From a virus, in the IMG/VR virus record IMGVR_UViG_3300043449_002153, positions 1 to 28,444 of that record: a stretch of DNA of 28,444 nucleotides; one strand, written 5' to 3'. The notes under the pieces are model-generated. The model did not search any database, was not told the DNA's origin, and saw only the letters and a program-made list of their open reading frames with translations. Made by a program: the position numbers and the translations under genes. Below are positions 6,881 through 13,443 of the stretch, in pieces. Position 1 is the stretch's first letter, and each line of letters starts with the position of its first letter.

Positions 6881-7260
6881 CTCTTTACCTTGAAACCAGA
6901 GATTGGTATGCCGTGCAGCACCACCCGAGCGTCTACCGTCAACGCTTTGCGCTCAGGGCTGGGGGTCTTTGCCCGCTTCTTCCTGTCGACGCTGTCTTGG
7001 AAGGCTGTACTGGGTCCAAGGTTTTCTGTCTGTGAGGAGGCCCGGCAAGACGGTAAAAAGAGCCTGGGGTGGAAACCACTTCATCCGCCAGAGTCGCCCT
7101 GTCGGACAACGCTGTTCTCTGGCAGCGGGGAATTTGATTCCCCTCCCGGCCGTGAACTCCTCTTTACCTTACCGGGCACCAAGCTTACGACAGATAGCTT
7201 TTGATGTATATCTGAAGGACCACTACACGACGGTCGGGGTCGACGACCTGCACCATTGAC
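6881..7260. ncRNA. candidate structured RNA between the sigma-like gene and the Cys-rich gene
   Basis: About 650 bases (6699-7356) hold no convincing gene; the frames that exist look like arbitrary translation. The part from 6881 to 7260 is full of nested complementarity: TCTGTC (7025-7030) with GACAGA (7189-7194); GCCCGG-CAAG (7040-7049) with CTTA-CCGGGC (7168-7177); GGTAAA and GAG (7052-7062) with CTCTTTACC (7160-7168); and inside these GCCAGAG/CTCTGGC (7087-7123) and GGGGAAT-TTG-ATTCCCC (7127-7143). A local hairpin CTTGGA/TCCAAG lies at 6996-7020. One plus-strand C-A mismatch becomes a G-U pair on the minus strand, hinting at minus-strand transcription. It does not match tRNA, tmRNA or RNase P RNA as far as I can see. 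Confidence 0.4.
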
Positions 7261-7356
7261 CGCAGTCCCGCTGATGCGACGGCTTGCCCAACCGGGGGCT
7301 ATGTCCAATCTACCTATAACCAGTAAACAGACACGATTGGCCCATCAAGGAAGATC

Positions 7357-7827
7357 ATGGACAGAATCGCATTAAACACGCTATCCAAGTCTTGTGGCGA
7401 GTGTGATGTTTGCTGTAGAATCTTGGAGGTGCGGGAGTTAGGAAAACCGGAGTACACGGATTGCGCCCACAGAAAAAAGGGGGGTGGCTGCGGAATCTGG
7501 ACGGATCCGTCCAGGCCTGATGTCTGCGGCTCCTGGAACTGCGCCTTCCTGTACGGGTGGATTCCCGACCATCTGCGACCGGACAGGAGCGGGGTGATGC
7601 TGTATCCGGTGGCGGCCCACCAGACTCCGGCGGGCTTAGCGCATCTGGCCGGGCAGGAGGTCTGGGCTGGTGCCCTCGACTCCCCGTCCGGCCAGGAACT
7701 GTTTCAGAATTTGTCGAAGAAGATGCTGACGGTGGTCCGGCTGTACGGCACTCAGATGTTTCGTGCGGCCGGAGCCAATGTCGAGATTTGGAGGGAGCGG
7801 GTTACTGAAAACCCTTCCCAGTCTTAG
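7357..7827 (+). CDS. Cys-rich protein of the YkgJ/CxxCxxCC metal-binding type
   Basis: A 156-residue protein and the only convincing plus-strand gene in the window. The N-terminal third holds eight cysteines: C13, C16, C19, C20 in CGECDVCC, then C36, C45 in GGGCGIW, and C57 and C62 in RPDVCGSWNC. This matches the YkgJ-like family thought to bind zinc or an iron-sulfur cluster; its reaction is unknown. The remainder has no recognisable domain. AAGGAAG lies a few bases before the ATG. The 3' end overlaps the convergent 7802-8152 gene by 26 bases, and no terminator is visible between them. Confidence 0.8.
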   Translation: MDRIALNTLSKSCGECDVCCRILEVRELGKPEYTDCAHRKKGGGCGIWTDPSRPDVCGSWNCAFLYGWIPDHLRPDRSGVMLYPVAAHQTPAGLAHLAGQEVWAGALDSPSGQELFQNLSKKMLTVVRLYGTQMFRAAGANVEIWRERVTENPSQS

Positions 7828-8152
7828 GATCGACATTCGGGATATCGATTTCTTGCAGATTGATCTGATCCATCGCCACCGCAGAGAAGGCATCCCACCC
7901 CCCCTCCGGCAGCGGCTCCACCGTATCGGTGTCGGCGTTGTACGCCTCGCCAATCGACTTCACCCTGGGATTGATCGGCTTGCCGACCCATTCCTCGCTG
8001 GAACGCCCCGTGGAACAGCATTCAAAGTCTTTTAGTTTCCAGGAGATGTCCCCCGCCATGGTGACCGTGGCGAACCATGTGGTGCCGTCGATCGTGGCCT
8101 GGATTTCCTCCAAGTCCCATTCCCAGGTATTCTTTTCCGGTTCCTCAATCAT
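7802..8152 (-). CDS. hypothetical acidic protein
   Basis: A 116-residue protein of unknown function, tryptophan- and acid-rich, with several probable beta strands (TTWFATVTMAGDISWKLKDFE). GGGAGG precedes the ATG at a normal distance. It is the last gene of the right-hand minus-strand cluster and runs head-on into the plus-strand Cys-rich gene. Confidence 0.7.
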   Translation of the reverse strand: MIEEPEKNTWEWDLEEIQATIDGTTWFATVTMAGDISWKLKDFECCSTGRSSEEWVGKPINPRVKSIGEAYNADTDTVEPLPEGGWDAFSAVAMDQINLQEIDIPNVDPKTGKGFQ

Positions 8153-8166
8153 CGCTGCCTCCCGTG

Positions 8167-8631
8167 TTAGAATTCACCACGACGACACCGGTTGCACCGC
8201 ACCAGCCCCTTGGCCAGTCCGCGCACCCCGCACTCCGTGCAGCAGTTGTCCACCACATCGGCATCCCGATGGGGCAGATAGCCCCCCTTCAGCCAGGGGA
8301 AGGTCTTGTAGTACTCCTCCCGTCCGCCCCAGATGCGATACAGCCGTTCCTGCTGCACAGCGGCCTTGCGCTTGTCCAGATCGTTTTCCCCGCATCGGGA
8401 GATGATCTCGGTCATGACGCTGTTCTCGTCGCCGACCGGCTTGGACTTGTCGCCGATTTCGCCCCGGTAAACCTGGATCAGGCCGGACTCGTCCTTGCCA
8501 TCGAACCAGTATCGCCCGGTGTCGCTGGCATACGAGCCGGAACTTGATGGCCCCCCAGGGCTGTTGCGGACTTTCCGCATGAAACGGATGTTGTCGATCA
8601 TCACGCAGTCCAAATCCGTCAAGCTTTCCAT
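8167..8631 (-). CDS. hypothetical protein with C-terminal four-cysteine zinc finger
   Basis: A 154-residue protein. The last 30 residues have CCTECG and VRCNRC, two CxxC pairs 14 or so residues apart that can form a zinc ribbon. The N-terminal part has no recognisable domain. AGGAGG lies 7 bases before the ATG. Zinc-ribbon proteins of this size are common in phage accessory regions and often bind nucleic acid or protein; which applies is unknown. Confidence 0.75.
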   Translation of the reverse strand: MESLTDLDCVMIDNIRFMRKVRNSPGGPSSSGSYASDTGRYWFDGKDESGLIQVYRGEIGDKSKPVGDENSVMTEIISRCGENDLDKRKAAVQQERLYRIWGGREEYYKTFPWLKGGYLPHRDADVVDNCCTECGVRGLAKGLVRCNRCRRGEF

Positions 8632-8645
8632 TGCACATCCTCCTG

Positions 8646-8927
8646 TTAGGACAACTCGTCAAAAACCAGATGCGTTTCTCTCGTCAGCGATTCCCAGTCC
8701 CTGTGTCCCTCCTCGTAAAAGATCACCGGGAACGGGGCGTAGTCTGGCGAGTCACTTTCTTTATAGCCAGGTACGCCAGCCAGTATTTCGCACAACTCCT
8801 TGCGGATCACAGCCACGCCGTCCCTGGAGAGGGATGCGGTGAACGCCGGGGCGCACTTCCGCATGTTCTCCCACCACAGGTCGGCGTTGTTCTCGCAGTC
8901 GATCACTACCGCCACATACTTGCTCAT
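8646..8927 (-). CDS. hypothetical protein
   Basis: A 93-residue protein beginning MSKYVAVVIDCENN and ending THLVFDELS. The start VAVVIDCEN resembles the first strand of an alpha/beta fold, but no family is identified. I chose the ATG at 8927, which has GGGGG 8 bases upstream and overlaps the LexA-like gene's stop (ATGA); a longer frame to 9029 would run inside that gene. Confidence 0.72.
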   Translation of the reverse strand: MSKYVAVVIDCENNADLWWENMRKCAPAFTASLSRDGVAVIRKELCEILAGVPGYKESDSPDYAPFPVIFYEEGHRDWESLTRETHLVFDELS

Positions 8928-9241
8928 TTCATTCCCCCCACGATTTCCTTGACCACACCGCGGTTCATTTCCGGTATCTCCTGCTTGTTCCGCACAGCCC
9001 TGAAACTGATGCCTGGTATCCTCAGACATCTTTCGCCTCCCTGCGGAGGTTTTTCCAGATAGCCTTTTTTCTCAAGCTGCCAAACCCTCTGTGTCACCGC
9101 ATGTCTTGTCGTTCCAATGATCAGAGCTAGCTCGTCCCGACTCGGTTGATAGCCGTTTTTCTCCGTCAGAGAGATGAGCAGCTTCAGAACTTCTTTCTGC
9201 TTGTCGGTGATCTCCTCAATCGGCCTTCTTCCCCTGGGCAT
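8924..9241 (-). CDS. LexA-type winged helix DNA-binding protein lacking the protease domain
   Basis: A 105-residue protein whose residues 11-75 match the LexA N-terminal domain: TDKQKEVLKLLISLTEKNGY, then QPSRDELALIIGTTRHAVTQRVWQLEKKGYL, with the recognition helix around 45-56. LexA has about 200 residues with a self-cleaving Ser/Lys domain; here only a 30-residue tail follows, so it cannot self-cleave and should not respond to RecA directly. It probably acts as a transcriptional regulator. AAGGAG lies about 6 bases before the ATG. Confidence 0.78.
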   Translation of the reverse strand: MPRGRRPIEEITDKQKEVLKLLISLTEKNGYQPSRDELALIIGTTRHAVTQRVWQLEKKGYLEKPPQGGERCLRIPGISFRAVRNKQEIPEMNRGVVKEIVGGMK

Positions 9242-9250
9242 TGTTGCTCC

Positions 9251-9538
9251 TTATGCGATCAGTTCCGGATTGTTCCGAGAAACGCACCCGCGCTTCTTCC
9301 CGTTGACGATCATTGGGATACCTTCCAGCGAACGCCAGTTTGCCAAAGCTTTTTTCATGGCTGCCACGCTGGGGTAAGTAATCGTCAACCGGCCTTCTTT
9401 GGCCAGTACAGTCAGATGGGCAAACGAACCGGCCACCTCCAGAATGATTCTTCTGGGGTGGCCTTTGGAAACCGCCTGGCGAAAATGATCGTGATGTCGA
9501 AACACCACGATTTTCCCGTTGTTTTTTACCAGCTTCAT
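9251..9538 (-). CDS. hypothetical small basic protein
   Basis: A 95-residue protein of unknown function, mixed alpha/beta, with IVVFRHHDHFRQAV near the start and a conserved-looking YPSVAAMKKALANWRSL. It is lysine- and arginine-rich, so nucleic-acid binding is possible but unproven. GGGAG is 6 bases before the ATG at 9538; that ATG overlaps the stop of the 36-codon gene upstream. Confidence 0.7.
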   Translation of the reverse strand: MKLVKNNGKIVVFRHHDHFRQAVSKGHPRRIILEVAGSFAHLTVLAKEGRLTITYPSVAAMKKALANWRSLEGIPMIVNGKKRGCVSRNNPELIA

Positions 9539-9645
9539 CGTTTTCTCCCGACATAACGGGTACAACCCCAGGAGAGTTCTTCCAGTTCATCAAAGAACGC
9601 TTTGAGAAAAATTAGAACCATGCCAATCGCAAAAGCAATTCCCAT
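9535..9645 (-). CDS. 36-residue mini membrane protein
   Basis: A tiny frame fitting exactly between its neighbours: its ATG overlaps the upstream stop (TAATG) and its TGA overlaps the next ATG (ATGA). The N-terminal half, MGIAFAIGMVLIFLKAFF, is hydrophobic enough for one membrane segment; the C-terminal half is charged and ends RKR. The precise fit supports it being translated. Function unknown. Confidence 0.55.
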   Translation of the reverse strand: MGIAFAIGMVLIFLKAFFDELEELSWGCTRYVGRKR

Positions 9646-9956
9646 TAGTTGTGTCCTTTCTCGTTGAGGAAGCGATCTACTGTTGCGACCACATGTTCAA
9701 AGCAGGCTCGCACCACGGCATCCTTGGCATTGTATTCTTCGACGCTGCCTCCCAACCAGGAACGAACTGTCTGTTTTTCCTGGGGTGTTGCCCACTCTGC
9801 CACCTCCTCAAAAAGGCTGACCCTTTGCTCGACCCAACCCCATGTTTCCGGAGACCACCTCGGCGGTCCCTTGGCTTCTAGCAGATCAGCATTGTTGCCA
9901 AATCGCTTGTGGATATCTTGTTCACACTTAGAAAAAATCTTAAGCAATCTGTTCAT
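9645..9956 (-). CDS. hypothetical alpha-helical protein
   Basis: A 103-residue protein of unknown function, predicted helical, with four tryptophans. AATGGAGGTG lies just before the ATG. It sits between two mini membrane protein genes and overlaps both by 1-4 bases. Confidence 0.7.
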   Translation of the reverse strand: MNRLLKIFSKCEQDIHKRFGNNADLLEAKGPPRWSPETWGWVEQRVSLFEEVAEWATPQEKQTVRSWLGGSVEEYNAKDAVVRACFEHVVATVDRFLNEKGHN

Positions 9957-10039
9957 TGATCACCTCCATTGTCCCATTCGCAGTAAAAGAACAACCATTG
10001 CGTGGCCAAAAGGCCAGCAATTACCAGAATTTGAACCAT
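9953..10039 (-). CDS. 28-residue mini membrane protein
   Basis: A tiny frame with an excellent ribosome binding site (AGGAGG, 7 bases ahead) whose TGA overlaps the next ATG (ATGA). The peptide begins MVQILVIAGLLATQWLFFY, one probable membrane segment, followed by an acidic tail ending GGDQ. Function unknown; toxin-like or membrane-modulating peptides of this size occur in phages. Confidence 0.55.
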   Translation of the reverse strand: MVQILVIAGLLATQWLFFYCEWDNGGDQ

Positions 10040-10050
10040 CACCTCACCTC

Positions 10051-10197
10051 CTAGTAAGTAATGCTCCATTGAAACTCAATCGACTCAACCGGCTTCGCTT
10101 GGTTGTACGGATCAAATTTGCTTTTGACGGTCATCGACCGTTGGCAGCAGCACCCAACCACGAAAGCGGCGACAAACACCAAGATCATTTTGATCAT
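10051..10197 (-). CDS. small probable lipoprotein or membrane-anchored protein
   Basis: A 48-residue protein. MIKMILVFVAAFVVGCCC is a hydrophobic segment ending in a VVGC box, which fits lipoprotein signal cleavage before C16, followed by a soluble tail. GGGAGG lies 7 bases before the ATG at 10197; the longer frame to 10245 lacks such a site. It overlaps the upstream stop (ATGA). A small phage lipoprotein can be a spanin partner, but no lysis genes are nearby. Confidence 0.65.
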   Translation of the reverse strand: MIKMILVFVAAFVVGCCCQRSMTVKSKFDPYNQAKPVESIEFQWSITY

Positions 10198-10367
10198 TGT
10201 ATTTCCTCCCAGATCGTCCCTGCCAGGATGTCCTCGCTGTCCCACTCAAGCATTCGCCACGCAACCCGCGTCGCAAATTCTTGCCGCTGCTCATCGGTCA
10301 TTACCTCGTACATTACCTGCTCGATTGCGACTAGCTTTGCCAGCAGTTTTGCTTCCATTCCGCTCAT
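10194..10367 (-). CDS. hypothetical helical protein
   Basis: A 57-residue protein, predicted almost entirely helical (EAKLLAKLVAIEQVMYEVM, then TDEQRQEFATRVAWRML). The ATG at 10367 is chosen because GGAGG stands 5 bases before it. Function unknown. Confidence 0.65.
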   Translation of the reverse strand: MSGMEAKLLAKLVAIEQVMYEVMTDEQRQEFATRVAWRMLEWDSEDILAGTIWEEIQ

Positions 10368-10410
10368 CGTTTCCTCCATGAAAAGACATAACGCCATAGA
10401 ACAGCCTATT

Positions 10411-10436
10411 GTTAGGCCACAAAATAGGCAAGTCTA
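10411..10436. repeat. inverted repeat GCCTATT...AATAGGC
   Basis: A 7-bp inverted repeat with a 12-base loop in the gap between 10194-10367 and 10434-10757. It has no T-run. It could be an operator or an RNA hairpin in the leader; a shorter CCTATT/AATAGG repeat occurs before the sigma-like gene. Confidence 0.4.
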
Positions 10437-10757
10437 TTTGAAGGCAAACCATCCTTCTTCCAGGAGCCTAAAGGCCATGTCATATTTTTTGAGTTTTGGT
10501 GATTCGCCTGCCCTCCTTCTGAGCCAGTCAATGATGTTGCCGCAGATGATACCTTCATCGGAAGCACCCATCTCCTTGATTGTTTTGCTTCCAGGAGACC
10601 ACAACTCAAAACGAATCGTCCTAGCCCATGCCTGGTCAGCCAGATGTTGAGCGTCCTTTTCGTTGACGAATTCCTTCGCCGCTTCAAAAACAGACTCGGC
10701 TGCGATGTCTGCTTGTTCGGACGCAAGGTCGATCCATGTGGTGGTTGTCTCGTTCAT
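10434..10757 (-). CDS. hypothetical alpha-helical protein
   Basis: A 107-residue protein, mostly helical and rich in Ala and Glu. The ATG at 10757 has GGAG about 8 bases upstream; a longer frame to 10820 would invade the SWIM gene. No family recognised. Confidence 0.72.
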   Translation of the reverse strand: MNETTTTWIDLASEQADIAAESVFEAAKEFVNEKDAQHLADQAWARTIRFELWSPGSKTIKEMGASDEGIICGNIIDWLRRRAGESPKLKKYDMAFRLLEEGWFAFK

Positions 10758-10759
10758 TC

Positions 10760-11029
10760 TTAAACTCCTTTCCTCAAGCTTGCAACCAGGAACGCCCTGG
10801 CTGCCTCGATGTGTTTGCACCGCCTTTCCCGGAAGGTCGCATCCGGGCAGTCGCAGCTGTCGTGTTCACATCCCTCATTGGAAAGGAACACATTGTACTT
10901 CGCACGATCATCGTACAATTTTTCATACTGAAACCCGCGACCGTCCCAGTCGATGGGAAACTCTTGCAGCAGATACCGACCGCTTCCTCCACGCCCCGGC
11001 AAAGAAACCAAGTTTTTTTTCTGGGCCAT
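10760..11029 (-). CDS. SWIM-type zinc finger protein
   Basis: An 89-residue protein containing C59-x-C61-x9-C71-x-H73 (CDCPDATFRERRCKHI), the SWIM zinc-finger pattern CxCx(n)CxH. Such domains bind DNA or proteins and often accompany ATPases or transposases; here it stands alone. The upstream half resembles the beta-rich lead-in common to SWIM proteins (YNVFLSNEGCEHDS). GGAGG lies 8 bases before the ATG. Confidence 0.78.
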   Translation of the reverse strand: MAQKKNLVSLPGRGGSGRYLLQEFPIDWDGRGFQYEKLYDDRAKYNVFLSNEGCEHDSCDCPDATFRERRCKHIEAARAFLVASLRKGV

Positions 11030-11031
11030 GA

Positions 11032-11238
11032 TCAATCCTCCCACTTTGCGTTTGGAAATTCCTGGCGCAGAATCTTCTTGAAGTCCACGCCAAGCTCAGC
11101 CAGATGGGCAGAAGCCAGCCCGGCCAACAGTTGATAAGAATCTGCCAGAGGATTTTTCTTGGCTTTCAGCCTCTTGATCTTTCGGATCACGACGCGGTAA
11201 GCCTTGATCGTCCGTTTCACATGTTCGTCTTTCGTCAT
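11032..11238 (-). CDS. hypothetical basic helical protein
   Basis: A 68-residue protein with a strongly basic N-terminal helix (KRTIKAYRVVIRKIKRLKAKK), suggesting nucleic-acid contact, though no family is recognised. AAGGGGG lies 6 bases before the ATG. It is the first gene after the leftmost copy of the 24-bp element. Confidence 0.72.
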   Translation of the reverse strand: MTKDEHVKRTIKAYRVVIRKIKRLKAKKNPLADSYQLLAGLASAHLAELGVDFKKILRQEFPNAKWED

Positions 11239-11257
11239 CGCAAACCCCCTTTCATCC

Positions 11258-11995
11258 TTATTGCAGTTCGCTTTTCGTTTGACTAACCGATTTCGCCAGA
11301 AGGTCCCATTCGTTTTCGTCTTGCTTGATCAGTTCTCCCTCCCCTCTGTCTATCTTTTTGACCAAGGCCTGGAAACTTCTTGCCTTGATCTTGAAGTTCC
11401 ATCCAATCCCAGGAGCCATGTTCTCTGCCGTGAATGGAATCGAATCGATGAAAGCTTCGTCGCAAGGCACGCCCAGCGTGCCAGCCAGGGATTCGGGATC
11501 GTCCCATTCCGTGGTCAGGGCACCGCAAGCCTTTCCTTTGAAAATGGTCACCGTGCCGTGGTAGATTTCCTTCTTGGGGTTTGTGTGAATCGTTATCGGG
11601 CCTGACTTGCCTTCAAACGCGTTCCGCATCTTCTCCCACACACCTGGGGCGAACTCCTCCCACATGGCCTGTTCGTCACTCCACATGGAGTAGCGCAGAT
11701 CAACCGACACCTCCTCGGTCGGTTTGTCCTCCATCTCCTTCCTGGCGAAGAACCTCAATGTCGGGGCGTGTTTGCTGCCGCAGACCGACACTTTCAAACC
11801 GTAGCTGTTGGCGACGGATCGGATGTGGGCCAGACATGCCTGGACATCGTTCTTCATACAGCAGACTTCGCTCCTCTTCAGCTTGTCGTAGTCGGAACCG
11901 TAAAGCTTGTCGAGGATCGACTTGCATTCGCCGTCAACGGGGAAAAGCCCCCGCCCCAAGATTGAATTTCGTAGTTGCAATTTGCACTTCAACAT
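11258..11995 (-). CDS. hypothetical protein, 245 residues
   Basis: One of the larger unknown proteins here. It appears alpha/beta with several Cys near residues 45-72 and many Trp. No motif lets me assign a family. AGGAGG lies 8 bases before the ATG. The C-terminus SQTKSELQ is encoded by the 24-bp element and resembles the ends of the products of 16262-16558 and 21307-21669, so those residues probably reflect the DNA element rather than protein function. Confidence 0.75.
   Translation of the reverse strand: MLKCKLQLRNSILGRGLFPVDGECKSILDKLYGSDYDKLKRSEVCCMKNDVQACLAHIRSVANSYGLKVSVCGSKHAPTLRFFARKEMEDKPTEEVSVDLRYSMWSDEQAMWEEFAPGVWEKMRNAFEGKSGPITIHTNPKKEIYHGTVTIFKGKACGALTTEWDDPESLAGTLGVPCDEAFIDSIPFTAENMAPGIGWNFKIKARSFQALVKKIDRGEGELIKQDENEWDLLAKSVSQTKSELQ
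11262..11285 (-). promoter_or_regulatory. 24-bp bipartite element, single proximal-type copy
   Basis: On the minus strand TAGTCAAAC-N8-AACTGCA followed by ATAAGGA. It lies 24 bp before the ATG at 11238 and inside the last codons of 11258-11995, providing its C-terminal Gln-TAA. It is the leftmost copy found. Confidence 0.7.
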
Positions 11996-12020
11996 TAATC
12001 TGTCCTCCTAGAAAAGTCAA

Positions 12021-12257
12021 TTACTTTGCCAAACGAAACACCGAGTTCTTCAGCTTAAGCTCGTTGCCCCTCATGAGGGTCGCCCAGGCTTCTGCCCAGC
12101 GCATCTTCAGTTGCCTGGCTGCATCGTGGATCAGCTTCACCGAGACGCGGTCGTTCAACTCGTATAGCTGGCAGTACCCGGCCCGGTGTGAAACTTCCAA
12201 ATAGCGGAAGTTGTAGGCGTTGTCATCGGGAATCATTTCCATCTCATGGAACTCCAT
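12021..12257 (-). CDS. hypothetical protein
   Basis: A 78-residue protein of unknown function. The ATG overlaps the upstream TAA (TAATG); in-frame ATGs at codons 6 and 8 are alternatives. The second half is helical and basic (AARQLKMRWAEAWATLMRG). Confidence 0.65.
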   Translation of the reverse strand: MEFHEMEMIPDDNAYNFRYLEVSHRAGYCQLYELNDRVSVKLIHDAARQLKMRWAEAWATLMRGNELKLKNSVFRLAK

Positions 12258-12412
12258 TAGTCAACGGACCAGATGCCCACCACCCAGTGCGATGGAATCT
12301 CATAACCTTCGTAGGATTCTCGGAATTTTCTCAACGCCTCCACTTCTGAATTTGCATGGAACATCTTTCTACCGCTGCTGATCTCGTTTTCAAACTGAAT
12401 CTCGTACATCAT
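12257..12412 (-). CDS. small protein, possible DpnD/PcfM-like relative
   Basis: A 51-residue protein. The pattern Y-x-I-x-F at the start, then F-x-A-x-S-x-x-EAL-x-KF resembles, weakly, the small beta-alpha proteins found several more times in this window. The start may be the ATG at 12412 or 12409; GGGAG and GGGG lie upstream. It overlaps both neighbours by a few bases. Confidence 0.62.
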   Translation of the reverse strand: MMYEIQFENEISSGRKMFHANSEVEALRKFRESYEGYEIPSHWVVGIWSVD

Positions 12413-12603
12413 CGTCCCCACTCCCTTTCCAGAAAATTGGCGATCTTGTCTGCGGTCGTGTCGCCCAGGTCCCAACCCAGCACACCCACCCAGTGCCGCA
12501 GCAGTTTCCCGCACTCGTCAACCAGTTCATCCACGCTCAAGTCCTTCAGGAACTCGACATCCCCGAAGGCGTTTGCCGTGTACAGTTCCGACAACCTGTT
12601 CAT
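12409..12603 (-). CDS. hypothetical acidic protein
   Basis: A 64-residue acidic helical protein. The ATG at 12603 has a full AGGAGG 7 bases ahead, which decides it over an upstream TTG. The centre reads VDELVDECGKLLRHWVG. Function unknown. Confidence 0.68.
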   Translation of the reverse strand: MNRLSELYTANAFGDVEFLKDLSVDELVDECGKLLRHWVGVLGWDLGDTTADKIANFLEREWGR

Positions 12604-12648
12604 TGTGATACCTCCTTCGTAACCTTTCTCCAATCAAGATGTGTCATT

Positions 12649-12894
12649 TTATTCTGTCCTTGTTACAAAAATAACCTTCTTGGAAACCGCCGCCTTGGGA
12701 TCGACCAGGATTGCGATCTTGGTCGTGTATTCCCCGCCCAGGAGCCTGAGCCTCATGATATTGCCGCTGACATACCGATCTGTCCGGACATCAGGCCGGT
12801 CAAAACCAATCGTCTGACCAACCTTCAGCTTTCGCATCTTGGTCAGGCTAACCCTCCCCAGATCGGGCAGTTCGGTGTTCTTGTTCGCCATCAT
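12649..12894 (-). CDS. hypothetical small beta-rich protein
   Basis: About 81 residues. The part KVGQTIGFDRPDV followed by RYVSGNIMRLRLLGGEYTTKIAILV looks like a small beta barrel of the SH3/KOW kind, but this is only a shape argument. AGGAGG precedes two consecutive ATGs at 12894 and 12891; the second has the better spacing (7). Confidence 0.68.
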   Translation of the reverse strand: MMANKNTELPDLGRVSLTKMRKLKVGQTIGFDRPDVRTDRYVSGNIMRLRLLGGEYTTKIAILVDPKAAVSKKVIFVTRTE

Positions 12895-13289
12895 GCAGCC
12901 TCCTGGAAGAAAAGCCTGGGCTTGCCGTCCACGCTGGTCAGCAGCACCACCCCCGCGGTCTCGAGCTTTTTCCCGTCGCCGTCCACAAAACTGTCCACCT
13001 TGTAGGGGTTGTAGTAGGCAGTCTTGTCTTTGGGCATACTGCTGATGAGTTTGCCAGCCTCGATGGGGTCGGTCACGATCTCCCCCTTGACTCCGGCATG
13101 AACCAGCTTTTTGCCCAATGCCCTCACCCGATCCCGGCCGCCTGGCTGAACAACGAACTGAACATTCTTAACTAGGAGGTTCTCGTCATGCAAAATGACT
13201 TTCCCCTCGCTTGATTTTGCGGACCAGACCACTCCTGGGTGGTGGAGATTCCTGTAGACGAACGCTGTCAACTTTCTCTTTTGTCGCAT
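12891..13289 (-). CDS. conserved phage protein with YRNLHHPGVVWS motif
   Basis: About 132 residues. The segment KLTAFVYRNLHHPGVVWS near the start and GRDRVRALGKKLVHAGVKG in the middle match a phage hypothetical family I recognise by pattern but cannot name. GGGGGA lies 8 bases before the ATG at 13289; an ATG at 13310 is less well placed. Its 5' part overlaps 13186-13443 by about 104 bases in another frame, which is unusual here. Confidence 0.75.
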   Translation of the reverse strand: MRQKRKLTAFVYRNLHHPGVVWSAKSSEGKVILHDENLLVKNVQFVVQPGGRDRVRALGKKLVHAGVKGEIVTDPIEAGKLISSMPKDKTAYYNPYKVDSFVDGDGKKLETAGVVLLTSVDGKPRLFFQEAA

Positions 13290-13443
13290 CTGGATTGTCC
13301 CCCGTGTCATTGTTGAAGAAGACTCTGCTGACTTCCTTCATCAGCAGCAGCAAGTCCTTGTTTGGCAAGATAGACGAACCGTGCAACTCAATGATCTTTG
13401 TGAGTTGCGCGGCCGCCTCCCTTGACATCCTCACCATTTTCAT
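13186..13443 (-). CDS. hypothetical helical protein overlapping its downstream neighbour
   Basis: An 85-residue frame. Its first 50 residues look like a real helical protein (SREAAAQLTKIIELHG, then NKDLLLLMKEVSRVFF), and its ATG overlaps the upstream TGA (ATGA). The last 34 residues lie inside the 12891-13289 gene and are low-complexity and basic, so a sequence error or a shorter ancestral gene is possible. Confidence 0.5.
   Translation of the reverse strand: MKMVRMSREAAAQLTKIIELHGSSILPNKDLLLLMKEVSRVFFNNDTGDNPDATKEKVDSVRLQESPPPRSGLVRKIKRGESHFA

Noticed and set aside
7120-7150. Possible tRNA T-arm (GGGGAAT-TTG-ATTCCCC)
   Set aside because: The loop does not fit TTCRANY and no acceptor stem, anticodon arm or CCA end is found around it.
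6890-7259. Plus-strand open frames of about 104-118 codons
   Set aside because: They overlap each other in different frames, have no domain, no convincing ribosome binding site and arbitrary composition, while the DNA shows strong base-pairing structure.
10411-10436. Element copy before the 10194-10367 gene
   Set aside because: AACAATAGG partly resembles the proximal end, but the upstream block does not match; an inverted repeat explains the sequence better.
9649-10650. A 333-codon plus-strand open frame
   Set aside because: It runs opposite to six well-supported small genes with ribosome binding sites and overlapping joints, and its translation is Ser/Pro/Leu-rich with no domain. It is a shadow frame.
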